Of a DNA stretch of 64,000 bases, positions 36,073 to 44,732 are shown one piece after another. The stretch spans positions 1 through 64,000 of the forward strand of contig NZ_CAPS01000124.1 of the NCBI RefSeq assembly GCF_000333955.1. Direction: 5' to 3'. The stretch comes from Rhodococcus sp. AW25M09 (lineage in GTDB: Bacteria; Actinomycetota; Actinomycetes; Mycobacteriales; Mycobacteriaceae). The number at the start of each line of letters is the position of its first letter. Position 1 is the stretch's first letter. The notes below the pieces were generated by a model that did not search any database, was not told where the DNA came from, and was given only the letters and a program-made list of their open reading frames with translations. The position numbers and the translations under genes were made by a program.

Positions 36073-36951
36073 TCAGGAGTTCTCGGAGACGTACTTCCGA
36101 ATGGTGTCGAGCTGATAGCGCGAGACCTCGTGAGCGTTTTCGTTCTCGGCAAACACACTCGAGACCATGACGGTGTCTCGGTCGTAGAAGCCGAGCTTGC
36201 CGAGACCGCCGAAGAACTGGTCCCAATCGACATCGCCGTCACCGATCTTGAGGTGCTGATGCACGCGCACGGCGTTGCCCGGAGGATTGGTGATGTACCG
36301 AAGCCCGTGCGAGCGATGATGATCCATCGTGTCGGCCACGTGCACCAGTCGCACCATGTCGCCCGCCGCGTCCATGATCGTGTCGAGATCGCCGCCCATG
36401 TGGAACTGGTGACATGCCACGATCACCATGCCGATGTTCTTCGAATTGATTCCGCGAATGGTACGAACCGCCGCCAGACCGTCTTCGACGAAATCGTCGG
36501 GATGCGGATCGATCAGTACATCGAGACCTTCTCGTTCGATGATCGGAACCAGTTCCTCCATCGACCGATAGAATGCCCGCTCGGATTCCTCGGGCTTCTC
36601 GGGGCGGCCGCTGAACTCGGTGTTCATGGTCGACACACCGAGGTCGACGGTGATCTGAATCGCGCGCTTCCAGTACCGAACTGCGGCCTCACGCGCATCC
36701 TCGTCGGGACCGGACCACCGCAGCACCGGAAGCACGGATGCAATACCGACACCGGCGTCGGAACACGCCTTCTTGAACTTGGCGACGAGGTCGTCGTCGG
36801 CTTTGGGATGGTTGAAGAAAGGAATCATGTCCGCATGCGGCGTCAACTGCAGCCACTCGTACCCGAGATCGGCCACGACACCGGGCAATTCGAGCAGCGA
36901 ATAGTCGTGATGGAACGGGGTCGGATCGAGAGCGATCTTCATTCGCCTCAC
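36073..36951 (-). CDS. iolH: IolH-like sugar phosphate isomerase/epimerase
   Basis: A 292-residue xylose-isomerase-like TIM barrel. Metal-ligand type residues are seen in NTEFSGRPE, IDPHPDDF, VACHQFHMGGD and VHVADTMDHH. Corynebacterial iol clusters carry an IolH at this place, right after iolG, which supports the name. The step it catalyses is not firmly established. The GTG start overlaps the iolG stop (GTGA), so the two are coupled. Confidence 0.8.
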   Translation of the reverse strand: MRRMKIALDPTPFHHDYSLLELPGVVADLGYEWLQLTPHADMIPFFNHPKADDDLVAKFKKACSDAGVGIASVLPVLRWSGPDEDAREAAVRYWKRAIQITVDLGVSTMNTEFSGRPEKPEESERAFYRSMEELVPIIEREGLDVLIDPHPDDFVEDGLAAVRTIRGINSKNIGMVIVACHQFHMGGDLDTIMDAAGDMVRLVHVADTMDHHRSHGLRYITNPPGNAVRVHQHLKIGDGDVDWDQFFGGLGKLGFYDRDTVMVSSVFAENENAHEVSRYQLDTIRKYVSENS

Positions 36952-37982
36952 GCGCCCGGGATCGAGGAACGCGCGACCATATCCACCGCCACGGGAGAAC
37001 CCGACTCGAGCGACTTCACCCCGGCTTCACACACCGCGGCTGCTGCGTAGCCATCCCATGCGCCCGGACCGTCGACGTAGTTGCCCGTCTCGGCACCGGT
37101 GCGCGCTGCGTTCACCCACCGTTGAATTTCGGTGTCGTACGCCTGCCCGAAGCGCTCTTTGAACGACGGTGTGATCGTGCCGCCCCAGGTTCCGGGTGCG
37201 GACTTGCGCACCAGACCCACGTCCAGACCGATCATGGCACTCCCGCGCTCGGCCACGACCTCTGTCCTGACCTCGTACGCGATACCGGTGGTGACGAACA
37301 CCTCCGCGTCGACGTGCCGGCCGGTCTCGGTCGTGAAGATGGCGATCTGTGGATCCTTCAGTTCCGCCGGCGCATTCGCGTTGGCCGACGGTGTGATGAT
37401 CTGCACCGTCGTAATCTCCTCGTCGAGCAGAAAGCGGGTGACGTCGACCTCGTGCACGAGCGAATCCTTGACCATCATCGCGCTGTCGAAATGAGGCGGC
37501 ACAGCCGGGTTTCGATGTGCGCAGTGCACGACGAGCGGCCGACCGATGTCTCCGGAGTCGATCAGTGCCTTCAGGTCCGCATACTCGTGGTCGAAGCGGC
37601 GCATGAATCCGACCTGGATGAGTTTCTTGCCCAGTTCGGCCTCCGCCTTCACCACTGCGAGCGAGGTTTCGACGTCCGTGGTCAACGGCTTCTCGCACAT
37701 GACCGGCTTACCGTACTCGAGGCACGCGAGCAGCTGCTTCTCGTGCGTCGGACCGGGGGTCGCGAGCAACACGGCATCGACCTCGGGATCGGCGATGGCA
37801 TCGATCGGGTCATTGACGACCCGAGCACCGGGGATGGACGCGGCGAGCTCTTCGGCCTTTTCGGTGAAGTAGTCGTTGACGACGGCAACGCGTGCACCGG
37901 CGATCTTCGAGGAGATGCGAGCGACGTGGTCGGCACCCATCATGCCGACCCCGAGGACGGCGATGCGCAGTTCGTTGGTCAT
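36948..37982 (-). CDS. iolG: inositol 2-dehydrogenase
   Basis: A 344-residue Gfo/Idh/MocA oxidoreductase. The Rossmann motif is VLGVGMMGADH, the catalytic Lys is in CEKPLTTD, and Asp/His are in VHEVDVTRFLLDEE. It oxidises myo-inositol to 2-keto-myo-inositol with NAD. ATG 37982 follows AAGGAGAC; the longer frame upstream runs into iolE. Being in the core operon, it is the best candidate for the primary IolG among the four related enzymes in the window. Confidence 0.92.
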   Translation of the reverse strand: MTNELRIAVLGVGMMGADHVARISSKIAGARVAVVNDYFTEKAEELAASIPGARVVNDPIDAIADPEVDAVLLATPGPTHEKQLLACLEYGKPVMCEKPLTTDVETSLAVVKAEAELGKKLIQVGFMRRFDHEYADLKALIDSGDIGRPLVVHCAHRNPAVPPHFDSAMMVKDSLVHEVDVTRFLLDEEITTVQIITPSANANAPAELKDPQIAIFTTETGRHVDAEVFVTTGIAYEVRTEVVAERGSAMIGLDVGLVRKSAPGTWGGTITPSFKERFGQAYDTEIQRWVNAARTGAETGNYVDGPGAWDGYAAAAVCEAGVKSLESGSPVAVDMVARSSIPGA

Positions 37983-38004
37983 GAGAAAAGTCTCCTTGCG
38001 GGTA

Positions 38005-38928
38005 TCAGCTGAACTGGATGGACGGGATCCCGCAGGAGCCCAGGTACTTACGAGTGCGCTGTGCGATCGGCAGCGGGTAGTCCGGCTCGCACGGGTACAT
38101 GTCCTGCTCGACGATCGCGAAGATGTCTGCGGTGAGCTTGCCTGCATCGGCCAGCCGCTCGATGGTCGACAGCAGTGGCGGCATATCCGGAATACCCAAG
38201 GGCGGTTCGGTCATCGCGCCGAGTTTGCAGGCCTCACCGAACGGCAGATCCTCGGCCTCGACTCGGGCGCGGACGGCTTCGTCGACCTGCTTGAGGTGCA
38301 GATACCCGATGCGCTCCGGGGCTCGCTCGATGATGGCGATGTTGTCGCCGCCGCAGTAGCTGATGTGACCGGTGTCGAGGCAGAGGTTGACGAACTCACT
38401 CGAGGTGCCGTCGAGGAAGCGGTACACGTTCTCCTCGGTGTCGACGTGACTGTCCGCATGCGGGTGGTACTGCGCCTTGACCCCGTACTGCTCGAACATG
38501 CGCTTGCCGAGTTCGTTCATGCCTTCGGTCTTCTTGCGCCACTGTTCGGTGGTGAGCGTGCGATCCTCGAGCACGGCTCCGGTGGACGGGTCACGCCACA
38601 TCTCGGGGATCACGACGACATGTTTTCCGCCCACTGCCGCAGTGAGTTTTGCGACGTCTTCGATCTGGGTCCACACCGCATCCCAGGCATCGTCCTGGTG
38701 CAGATGCTCGAAAACGGTCCCGGCCGAGAGCTTCAGGTTGTGCGCTGCGAGCTCGTCGGACAGCTGCTGAGGATCGGTCGGCAGATATCCGAACGGGCCG
38801 AGCTCGATCCACTCGTAGCCCGATCCGGAGACCTCGTCGAGGAACCGGCCGTAGGGGGTCTGCTGGGGGTCCTCCGGGAACCAGACGCCCCACGAATCGG
38901 GTGCCGATCCAACGCGAATAATGCTCAT
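38005..38928 (-). CDS. iolE: inosose dehydratase-like TIM barrel (IolE)
   Basis: A 307-residue protein beginning IRVGSAPDSWGVWFPED. Likely metal ligands are in YHPHADSHVDTEE and LDTGHISYCGGD. IolE removes water from 2-keto-myo-inositol to give the trihydroxycyclohexane-dione used by IolD. Position between iolD and iolG matches corynebacterial iolE. The N-terminus differs from the Bacillus protein, so the activity rests on context and fold. Confidence 0.85.
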   Translation of the reverse strand: MSIIRVGSAPDSWGVWFPEDPQQTPYGRFLDEVSGSGYEWIELGPFGYLPTDPQQLSDELAAHNLKLSAGTVFEHLHQDDAWDAVWTQIEDVAKLTAAVGGKHVVVIPEMWRDPSTGAVLEDRTLTTEQWRKKTEGMNELGKRMFEQYGVKAQYHPHADSHVDTEENVYRFLDGTSSEFVNLCLDTGHISYCGGDNIAIIERAPERIGYLHLKQVDEAVRARVEAEDLPFGEACKLGAMTEPPLGIPDMPPLLSTIERLADAGKLTADIFAIVEQDMYPCEPDYPLPIAQRTRKYLGSCGIPSIQFS

Positions 38929-38969
38929 AAGGTGATTCCTTTCGAGATGTGCTGAATGTTCTGGGGTGA

Positions 38970-40958
38970 CTACTGGCCGGACGGACGCAGGAACGGCCGC
39001 TGGATCTTCTTCCACTTCTGGTACGTCTCGTATGCGCTACGCGTCGAGTCGAGCGTCGAGGCCGCGCTGACCGGCACATCCCACCAGGATTCGGAATCCG
39101 GTGCAGCGATGAGCGGGTCGGTTTCGACGTGGATGACGGTGGTCGTCTCGCTCGCCTTGGCCGCCTTCACCGCGTCCGTGAACTCGTTGCCGTTGTCGAC
39201 CCGAACGACGTCGACGCCGAGGCTTGCCGCGTTCGCGGCGAGGTCGACGGGCAGGATGCCACCGTCCAGGCGACCCTTCCACAGCCCCGTCGCTTCGCTC
39301 GCCCCGTCGTCGCTGCGGTAGCGGTAGTCGGTGCCGAATCGCTGCGATCCGAGGGACTCCGACAGCGAGCCGATGGATGCGAAGCCGTGGTTCTGCACCA
39401 GGATCATGATGACCTTGACGCCTTCCTGCACGGCGGTGACCAGTTCGGTCGCCATCATGAGGTACGAGCCGTCGCCGACCATGATGAACACGTCACGGTC
39501 GGGCTCGGCCATCTTCGCGCCGATCCCGCCTGCCACCTCGTATCCCATGCACGAGAAGCCGTACTCGACGTGATATCCCTTCGCATCCCTTGTGCGCCAA
39601 AGCTTGTGCAGATCACCAGGCATGGAGCCGGCCGCACACACCACGACGTCGCGGGGGTCGGACAAGGTATTCGCGAGACCGATGACCTGATTCTGATTCA
39701 GCGGTGCGGACGAATCCTCGATGGCGTAGACCGACGTGACCGTCTCGTCCCACGCCTGGGCGAGCTCGGTGACTCTGGTGCGATAATCGCCGGACACCGT
39801 GAAGTCGCCGAGGGCCTCGGCCAGCGCGCCGAGCGCCTCGCGGGCGTCCGCGACGACGGAGACACCGCCCTGCTTCACCGAGTCGATCGAGGCCACGTTG
39901 ATGTTGACGAACTTGACGTCGGGGTTGGTGAACGCGGTGCGCGAGGCAGTGGTGAAATCGCTGTACCGCGTACCGATTCCGATCACGACGTCAGCTTCGG
40001 TGGCGAGCGCGTTGGCGGCCGTCGTGCCGGTGGAACCGACGGCACCGACCGATTGCGGATGGTCGTACGGCAACGATCCTTTGCCCGCCTGGCTCTGCCC
40101 GACGGGAATCCCCGTCGCTGCACAGAACGATGCCAAGGCGTCCGTGGCTCGCGAATAGATCACTCCGCCGCCGGCGACGATCAGCGGCTTCCGCGCGCTG
40201 CGAATCACCTCGGCCGCCCGCGCGACGGCGGACTTCTCCGGGACAGGCCGAGCCACATGCCACGTGCGGGGAGCAAAAAACGATTCCGGCCAGTCGAATG
40301 CTTCGGCCTGCACGTCCTGCGGGATGGCCACCGTCGCCGCGCCCGTCTCGACCGGATCGGTGAGCACACGCATCGCACCGAGCAGAGCGCTCGGCAGCTG
40401 TTCCGGACGCCACACCCGGTCGAAGTAACGCGACAGGGGCTTGAATGCATCGTTGACCGTGACGTCGCCGCTCGACGGAAGCTCGAGCTCCTGCAGCACC
40501 GGAGCACTGGCCCGGGTCGCGAAAGTGTCTGCCGGGAGCAGCAATACGGGAAGGCGGTTGATGGTGGCCAGAGCAGCGCCGGTCAGCATGTTGGTCGCGC
40601 CGGGACCGACGCTGGCCGTGACTGCCCAGGCTTGCAGACGGTCCTTCTGGCGTGCATAGGCCACAGCGCTGTGCACCATGGCTTGTTCGTTGCGTCCGAG
40701 AACGTACGGCAGCTCCGGTTCGGTACCGGCTTCGACGGCGTCGATCTCGGCTTGGAGCAATGCCTGGCCGAGGCCCGCGACATTTCCGTGACCGAAGATG
40801 CCGAAGGCTCCCGCGAAGAACTTGCTGCGGACGCCGTCGCGCTCGACGAACTGGTTGGCCAGAAACTTCACTACGGCCTGGGAGACAGTCAGACGCTCTG
40901 TCGGTTCTGCGTTGTCGTTCTTGCTCGCCGAGATCGGCGCTGTGGACACCACAGTCAT
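38970..40958 (-). CDS. iolD: THcHDO acylhydrolase (ThDP-dependent)
   Basis: A 662-residue thiamine-diphosphate enzyme that opens the inositol-derived ring to 5-deoxy-glucuronate. The ThDP/Mg motif is GDGSYLMMATELVTAVQEGVKVIMILVQNHGF, and the activating Glu lies in LGRNEQAMVHSAVAYA. ATG 40958 overlaps the iolB stop (ATGA). The open frame upstream of this start lies inside iolB and is ignored. Confidence 0.95.
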   Translation of the reverse strand: MTVVSTAPISASKNDNAEPTERLTVSQAVVKFLANQFVERDGVRSKFFAGAFGIFGHGNVAGLGQALLQAEIDAVEAGTEPELPYVLGRNEQAMVHSAVAYARQKDRLQAWAVTASVGPGATNMLTGAALATINRLPVLLLPADTFATRASAPVLQELELPSSGDVTVNDAFKPLSRYFDRVWRPEQLPSALLGAMRVLTDPVETGAATVAIPQDVQAEAFDWPESFFAPRTWHVARPVPEKSAVARAAEVIRSARKPLIVAGGGVIYSRATDALASFCAATGIPVGQSQAGKGSLPYDHPQSVGAVGSTGTTAANALATEADVVIGIGTRYSDFTTASRTAFTNPDVKFVNINVASIDSVKQGGVSVVADAREALGALAEALGDFTVSGDYRTRVTELAQAWDETVTSVYAIEDSSAPLNQNQVIGLANTLSDPRDVVVCAAGSMPGDLHKLWRTRDAKGYHVEYGFSCMGYEVAGGIGAKMAEPDRDVFIMVGDGSYLMMATELVTAVQEGVKVIMILVQNHGFASIGSLSESLGSQRFGTDYRYRSDDGASEATGLWKGRLDGGILPVDLAANAASLGVDVVRVDNGNEFTDAVKAAKASETTTVIHVETDPLIAAPDSESWWDVPVSAASTLDSTRSAYETYQKWKKIQRPFLRPSGQ

Positions 40959-41836
40959 GCTCCTGTCGGTGCGGTGTGAAGGGGAAGGCGGGGGTCGACC
41001 GGCTGATCGGTCCAGCTGCCGCGAATCCACGTGTGTTCGGGATCGTCGACGATGTTCCAGGCTCGCTGGACGCCCGGTCCGGCCATGACGTTCAGGTAGT
41101 ACATGTGATAGCCGGGGGCGGCAACGGACGGACCGTGGTAACCGTGTGGCACGAGGACCACATCTCCGGTTCGTACCTCTTCGAGCACCTCGATCGGTCG
41201 CTGCGGTGTGCCGTAGACCCGGTGGTAGCCGAAACCTGCTGCGCCCTGCGGCCCGTCGGCGATCTCGAAGTAGTAGATCTCCTCGAGCGCCGACTCGTTC
41301 GCGGTGTTCTCGTCGTGCTTGTGTCCCGGATAGGAGGACCAGTTGCCGCCCGGGGTGATGACCTCGCACGCGATGAGCGAATCGGCCTCGAACGTGTCCG
41401 CGGTACCGAAGTTGTGGACCTGCCGGCTGCAGTTGCCCGCGCCGCGCAGTTCGACCGAAATATCCGATGCGGGCACGTATCGGAAAGGAAGCTCGTTCTT
41501 CGCCCGTGCGGCGCAGAGGGCGAAGCGGCCACCGTCTGCGCTGGCCACCGAGTACGCCGAATCTTTTCCGACATAAGCGAAATCGGACGGGCCGTCGAAG
41601 ACCGAGGCACGGCCGGCGAGCTCGAACGTGGTGTCACCGCTGGTGACCGAGGCCGATCCTGCCAGCGGGAGCACCATGATCTCGTCCATACCGGAATTCA
41701 AGTCGACCGAACCACCGGCAGAGAGGGTGAAGGTCCACAGACTCGATTCGGTCCACCCTGCGCTTTCGGGCGTGACGACGACGTCGAAACCGTCCGCACT
41801 GCCGTCACCGGCAGCGATGTAGTACTCGGAGTTCAT
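40955..41836 (-). CDS. iolB: 5-deoxy-glucuronate isomerase
   Basis: A 293-residue double cupin. Metal-ligand regions include YPGHKHDENTANESALEEIYYFE and VVLVPHGYHG. It isomerises 5-deoxy-glucuronate to 5-dehydro-2-deoxy-gluconate. It lies 3 bp after the aldolase gene and overlaps iolD by 4 bp. Confidence 0.95.
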   Translation of the reverse strand: MNSEYYIAAGDGSADGFDVVVTPESAGWTESSLWTFTLSAGGSVDLNSGMDEIMVLPLAGSASVTSGDTTFELAGRASVFDGPSDFAYVGKDSAYSVASADGGRFALCAARAKNELPFRYVPASDISVELRGAGNCSRQVHNFGTADTFEADSLIACEVITPGGNWSSYPGHKHDENTANESALEEIYYFEIADGPQGAAGFGYHRVYGTPQRPIEVLEEVRTGDVVLVPHGYHGPSVAAPGYHMYYLNVMAGPGVQRAWNIVDDPEHTWIRGSWTDQPVDPRLPLHTAPTGA

Positions 41837-41839
41837 GTT

Positions 41840-42742
41840 TCACCTCACCATGTCGACGGCGGTACCGACAGCAGCTTCGACGTTTCCATCCGGCGGGTAG
41901 AGCAACGTGCGGCCGACGATCAAGCCCCGAACTGCGGGAATCTCGAGCGCGCGGGCCCAACTGGCATACGTCTCCTCCGGCGCAGTCTGCGGGTCGCCGC
42001 CGAGGAGCAGCGTCGGGAACGTCGTGGCATCCATGACGCGTTCCATCTCGGGTACCACGGGAAGCTTCATCCACGTGTGGGCCGAGCTGGATCCGAGGCC
42101 TTGCGTGATGTGAATCGATTTGATGACCGCGTCCGCACTCAGATCGTTCTTGACGCGACCTTCGACCCGGCGCGAGAGGAACGGCTCCACCATGGCGATG
42201 AGGTTCGCCGCGGACAATTCGTCGATTGCCTGCGCGCACGCCGTCATCGTGGCCAGAGTGCCCGGATCGTCGAGTGCGATCCGGGTGAGCATCTTCGCGC
42301 CGTTCATCCGCGCCTTGGCCGTGGAAGCGGCTGTGGCACCGGTCATTCGGTCGTCCAACTCGAACGAGGCACCGGCCAAGCCACCGCGATTCATAGACGA
42401 GAAGATCACCTTGTCTTCGAGCGCTCCGAGCAGCACGAGGTCGTCCAGGATGTCGGCAGAGCCGAGGACACCGTCCACGCCGGGGTTGGCGAGCGCGGTG
42501 CGCAGCCGGTCCAGCAGTTCGGTGCGGCTGTTCATGGCGGTCATGTCCGAGCCCACCGACAGCGCTCCCCGTGCCGGATGGTCGGCGGCAACGATCATCA
42601 GTCGGCCGTTGCCGCGGATGGTCGGGCGAGTGACTCGCGTGGCCCAGGCACGTTCGATGGCCTGCGGGTCGGTGGCGCGAATTGCGGTGACCTCGGCGTA
42701 AGTGGCGGCCGCGGGTGCGGCGCTCAAGGTGGTCTCAGACAT
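41840..42742 (-). CDS. DeoC-like aldolase of the Cgl0159 type (IolJ role)
   Basis: A 300-residue beta/alpha barrel. It lacks the sequence of Bacillus IolJ but matches the protein that sits next to iolB in corynebacterial clusters. Barrel marks include MIVAADHPARGALSVG, AMVEPFLSR and WMKLPVVPEMERVM, the last containing a Lys suited to Schiff-base chemistry. I infer that it cleaves 2-deoxy-5-keto-gluconate-6-phosphate to DHAP and malonic semialdehyde, the only step otherwise missing. It overlaps iolC by 8 bp. Confidence 0.8.
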   Translation of the reverse strand: MSETTLSAAPAAATYAEVTAIRATDPQAIERAWATRVTRPTIRGNGRLMIVAADHPARGALSVGSDMTAMNSRTELLDRLRTALANPGVDGVLGSADILDDLVLLGALEDKVIFSSMNRGGLAGASFELDDRMTGATAASTAKARMNGAKMLTRIALDDPGTLATMTACAQAIDELSAANLIAMVEPFLSRRVEGRVKNDLSADAVIKSIHITQGLGSSSAHTWMKLPVVPEMERVMDATTFPTLLLGGDPQTAPEETYASWARALEIPAVRGLIVGRTLLYPPDGNVEAAVGTAVDMVR

Positions 42743-43733
42743 TGACAGCCTCCGTAGCGGTTCGTTCTGCGAGTAGTGCAACTTCGGTGGCGGTGGGCAT
42801 TGCCGTCGAGCATTCGAGGCGCGACGCCACGATCGCTCCGGCGGCGTTGCCGTAGCGCAGAATTTTCTCCAGGGGCCAACCGGCGAGCAAGCCATGGCAC
42901 AGGGATCCGCCGAAGCTGTCTCCCGCCCCGAGACCGTTGACCACATCGACGAAATTCGGCGGCACGGTGACTGTCTGCGTCTTGGTCTTGCCCAGAACAC
43001 CTTTCGGGCCCATCTTGACTATGGCCAGCGAGACTCCGAGGTCGAGAAGCGCGTCGGCCGCCTTGTGCGGGTCGGTCTCGCCGACAGCAACCTGACACTC
43101 TTCCTTGTTTCCGACGGCAACGGTGACATGCTCGAGGGCCCGGCGCACCTGCTCCGTTGCGGCTGCGGGCGAATCCCAGAACATCGGCCGGTAGTCGAGG
43201 TCGAGCACGGTCAGCGGCGCTCGATCTCGAGCCTCCCATGCAGCGAAATGCGCGCTGCGGCTGGGCTCTTCGGACAAGCCGGTGACTGTCGACCAGTACA
43301 GACGCGCGCTACGGACGGCGTCGACGTCGATGTTCTCCGCACGAATCTGCAGATCGGGTGCCGACGGCTTTCGGTAGAAGTACAGCGGAAAGTCGTCGGG
43401 CGGGAAGATCTCGCAGAAGGTCACCGGAGTCGCGAACTGATGGTCGGTGACGACGAATCGGTTGTCGACGCCCAGCCGGGCCAACTCCGCGGCCACGTAA
43501 CGACCGAAGGGGTCGTCGCCGACGCCGGAGATCAACGCCGAGCGGCAGCCCAGCCGCGCGGCAGCAACGGTGACATTCGCGGCGCTACCGCCCAGGAACT
43601 TTCCGAAGGTGTCGACCTGTTCGAGACCGACACCGGTCTGCAGGGGGTAGATATCGACACCGCTTCGCCCGATGGCGAGGACGTCGAAGGCCGCGGTGTA
43701 CGCGTCGGCTGAGGTGGTCACGATCGACTCCAT
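42735..43733 (-). CDS. iolC: 5-dehydro-2-deoxygluconokinase
   Basis: A 332-residue PfkB/ribokinase-family kinase. Substrate and nucleotide motifs are LGGSAANVTVAAARLG near the start and NGLGAGDSFGGSLCHG with the catalytic Asp near the end. It phosphorylates the IolB product. It is the first gene of the iol operon. I start at ATG 43733 (MESIVTTS); the frame remains open to 43811 but that part overlaps the operator and CRP-type site. Confidence 0.93.
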   Translation of the reverse strand: MESIVTTSADAYTAAFDVLAIGRSGVDIYPLQTGVGLEQVDTFGKFLGGSAANVTVAAARLGCRSALISGVGDDPFGRYVAAELARLGVDNRFVVTDHQFATPVTFCEIFPPDDFPLYFYRKPSAPDLQIRAENIDVDAVRSARLYWSTVTGLSEEPSRSAHFAAWEARDRAPLTVLDLDYRPMFWDSPAAATEQVRRALEHVTVAVGNKEECQVAVGETDPHKAADALLDLGVSLAIVKMGPKGVLGKTKTQTVTVPPNFVDVVNGLGAGDSFGGSLCHGLLAGWPLEKILRYGNAAGAIVASRLECSTAMPTATEVALLAERTATEAVNV

Positions 43734-43790
43734 TGGTGTGAGGTGTTCGTTTTCGGTGAGGGGCTTCCACACGTTCTTCGGTGCGTCCAC

Positions 43791-43806
43791 TGTGCGTGAG
43801 CTCACA
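43791..43806 (-). promoter_or_regulatory. CRP/GlxR-type site at the iolC promoter
   Basis: TGTGCGTGAGCTCACA (plus strand) fits the 16-bp CRP/GlxR form TGTGA-N6-TCACA with nine of ten defined positions. It begins 4 bp after the IolR-like block on the iolC side. Confidence 0.6.
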
Positions 43807-43810
43807 TACA

Positions 43811-43835
43811 AATGTCAATAGTTTGTCCTGACATT
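43811..43835 (-). promoter_or_regulatory. IolR-like operator/promoter block upstream of iolC
   Basis: On the minus strand the block starts AATGTC, one variable base, then GGACAAACTATTGAC and ends with ATT. It contains the palindrome-like core TGTCAGGACA (43824-43833). It matches the block at 46874 in 23 of 25 bases. It lies between iolC and the divergent GntR gene, so it may control both. Confidence 0.7.
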
Positions 43836-43923
43836 CTTACTTCCGGTCAAGTGATGTTATCCATCCCCTAGACTTCGTACAAACCGGTGCCTCATCGCGC
43901 CCACCGACAGACGGGAGAGACCA

Positions 43924-44694
43924 GTGACCACGTCGAACACAGCGGCACCTGGAACCGAGGCGGCGCAACTGTCCGTCGAACTCAACCGGTCCAGTCCGGT
44001 CCCCCTCTACTTTCAACTGGCCCAAGCGATCGAATCCGCAATCTTGCAGGGCATCCTCGCGCCGGGGGAACGATTCGAGAACGAACTGGCACTGGCCAAG
44101 CGGCTGAGCCTGTCCCGTCCCACCACCCGCCGAGCGATCCAGGAACTGGTCGACAAAGGGCTACTCGTGCGCAAACGTGGTGTCGGAACACAGGTGGTTC
44201 AGAGTCCGGTCCACCGACCGGTCGAGCTCACCAGCCTGTTCGACGACCTCGCCCGCGCCGGGCAGAACCCGACGACCCGCCTACTCGACTATCAGGTCGG
44301 TCCGCCGACCCGCGACGTCGCACAGGAATTGAACATCGCCGATACGACGGACGTCGTCACCATCCGCAGGCTCCGCAGTACCAACGGTGAGCCACTCGCC
44401 GTCATGGTCAATTATCTGCCGAGTGAGATCGCCCCGGAGCCGGACGAGCTCGAATCCCAGGGCCTGTACTCCTCGCTGCGTACACGAGGAGTACACATCA
44501 GGCTCGCACGTCAACGCATCGGTGCCCGAGCGGCCGATCGCGAAGAGGCCGCCCTGCTCGACGAAAAATTCAAGGCACCGCTGCTGACCATGAACCGCAC
44601 CGCATTCGACGATTCGGGACGCGTCGTCGAATTCGGAGCGCACGTGTATCGCGCTTCGCGGTATTACTTCGACACCACCCTGGTCGATCGCTGA
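43924..44694 (+). CDS. iolR: GntR family (UTRA) regulator of inositol genes
   Basis: A 256-residue regulator: a GntR winged helix (PLYFQLAQAIESAILQGILAPGERFENELALAKRLSLSRPTTRRAIQELVDKGLLVRKRGVGTQV) and a C-terminal UTRA effector domain. GTG 43924 follows GGGAGAGACC. It diverges from iolC, with the operator at 43811-43835 between. By analogy with the corynebacterial inositol regulator, also of the GntR family, it probably represses the iol operon and importer until inositol or a derivative binds. Confidence 0.85.
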   Translation: MTTSNTAAPGTEAAQLSVELNRSSPVPLYFQLAQAIESAILQGILAPGERFENELALAKRLSLSRPTTRRAIQELVDKGLLVRKRGVGTQVVQSPVHRPVELTSLFDDLARAGQNPTTRLLDYQVGPPTRDVAQELNIADTTDVVTIRRLRSTNGEPLAVMVNYLPSEIAPEPDELESQGLYSSLRTRGVHIRLARQRIGARAADREEAALLDEKFKAPLLTMNRTAFDDSGRVVEFGAHVYRASRYYFDTTLVDR

Positions 44695-44732
44695 ACGGCT
44701 GAGCCACTTACACACCGCGGGAAACCGCTCGG

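Noticed and set aside
39129-40979. 616-codon frame opposite iolD
   Set aside because: An antisense frame opposite a highly conserved enzyme; Arg/Gly/Val-rich with no domain.
38970-41369. 799-codon version of IolD
   Set aside because: The extra N-terminal part is a shadow of iolB; IolD begins MTVVSTAP at 40958 with an ATGA overlap.
40652-42745. 697-codon plus-strand frame opposite iolB and the aldolase gene
   Set aside because: It spans two well-supported minus-strand genes and has no recognisable domain.
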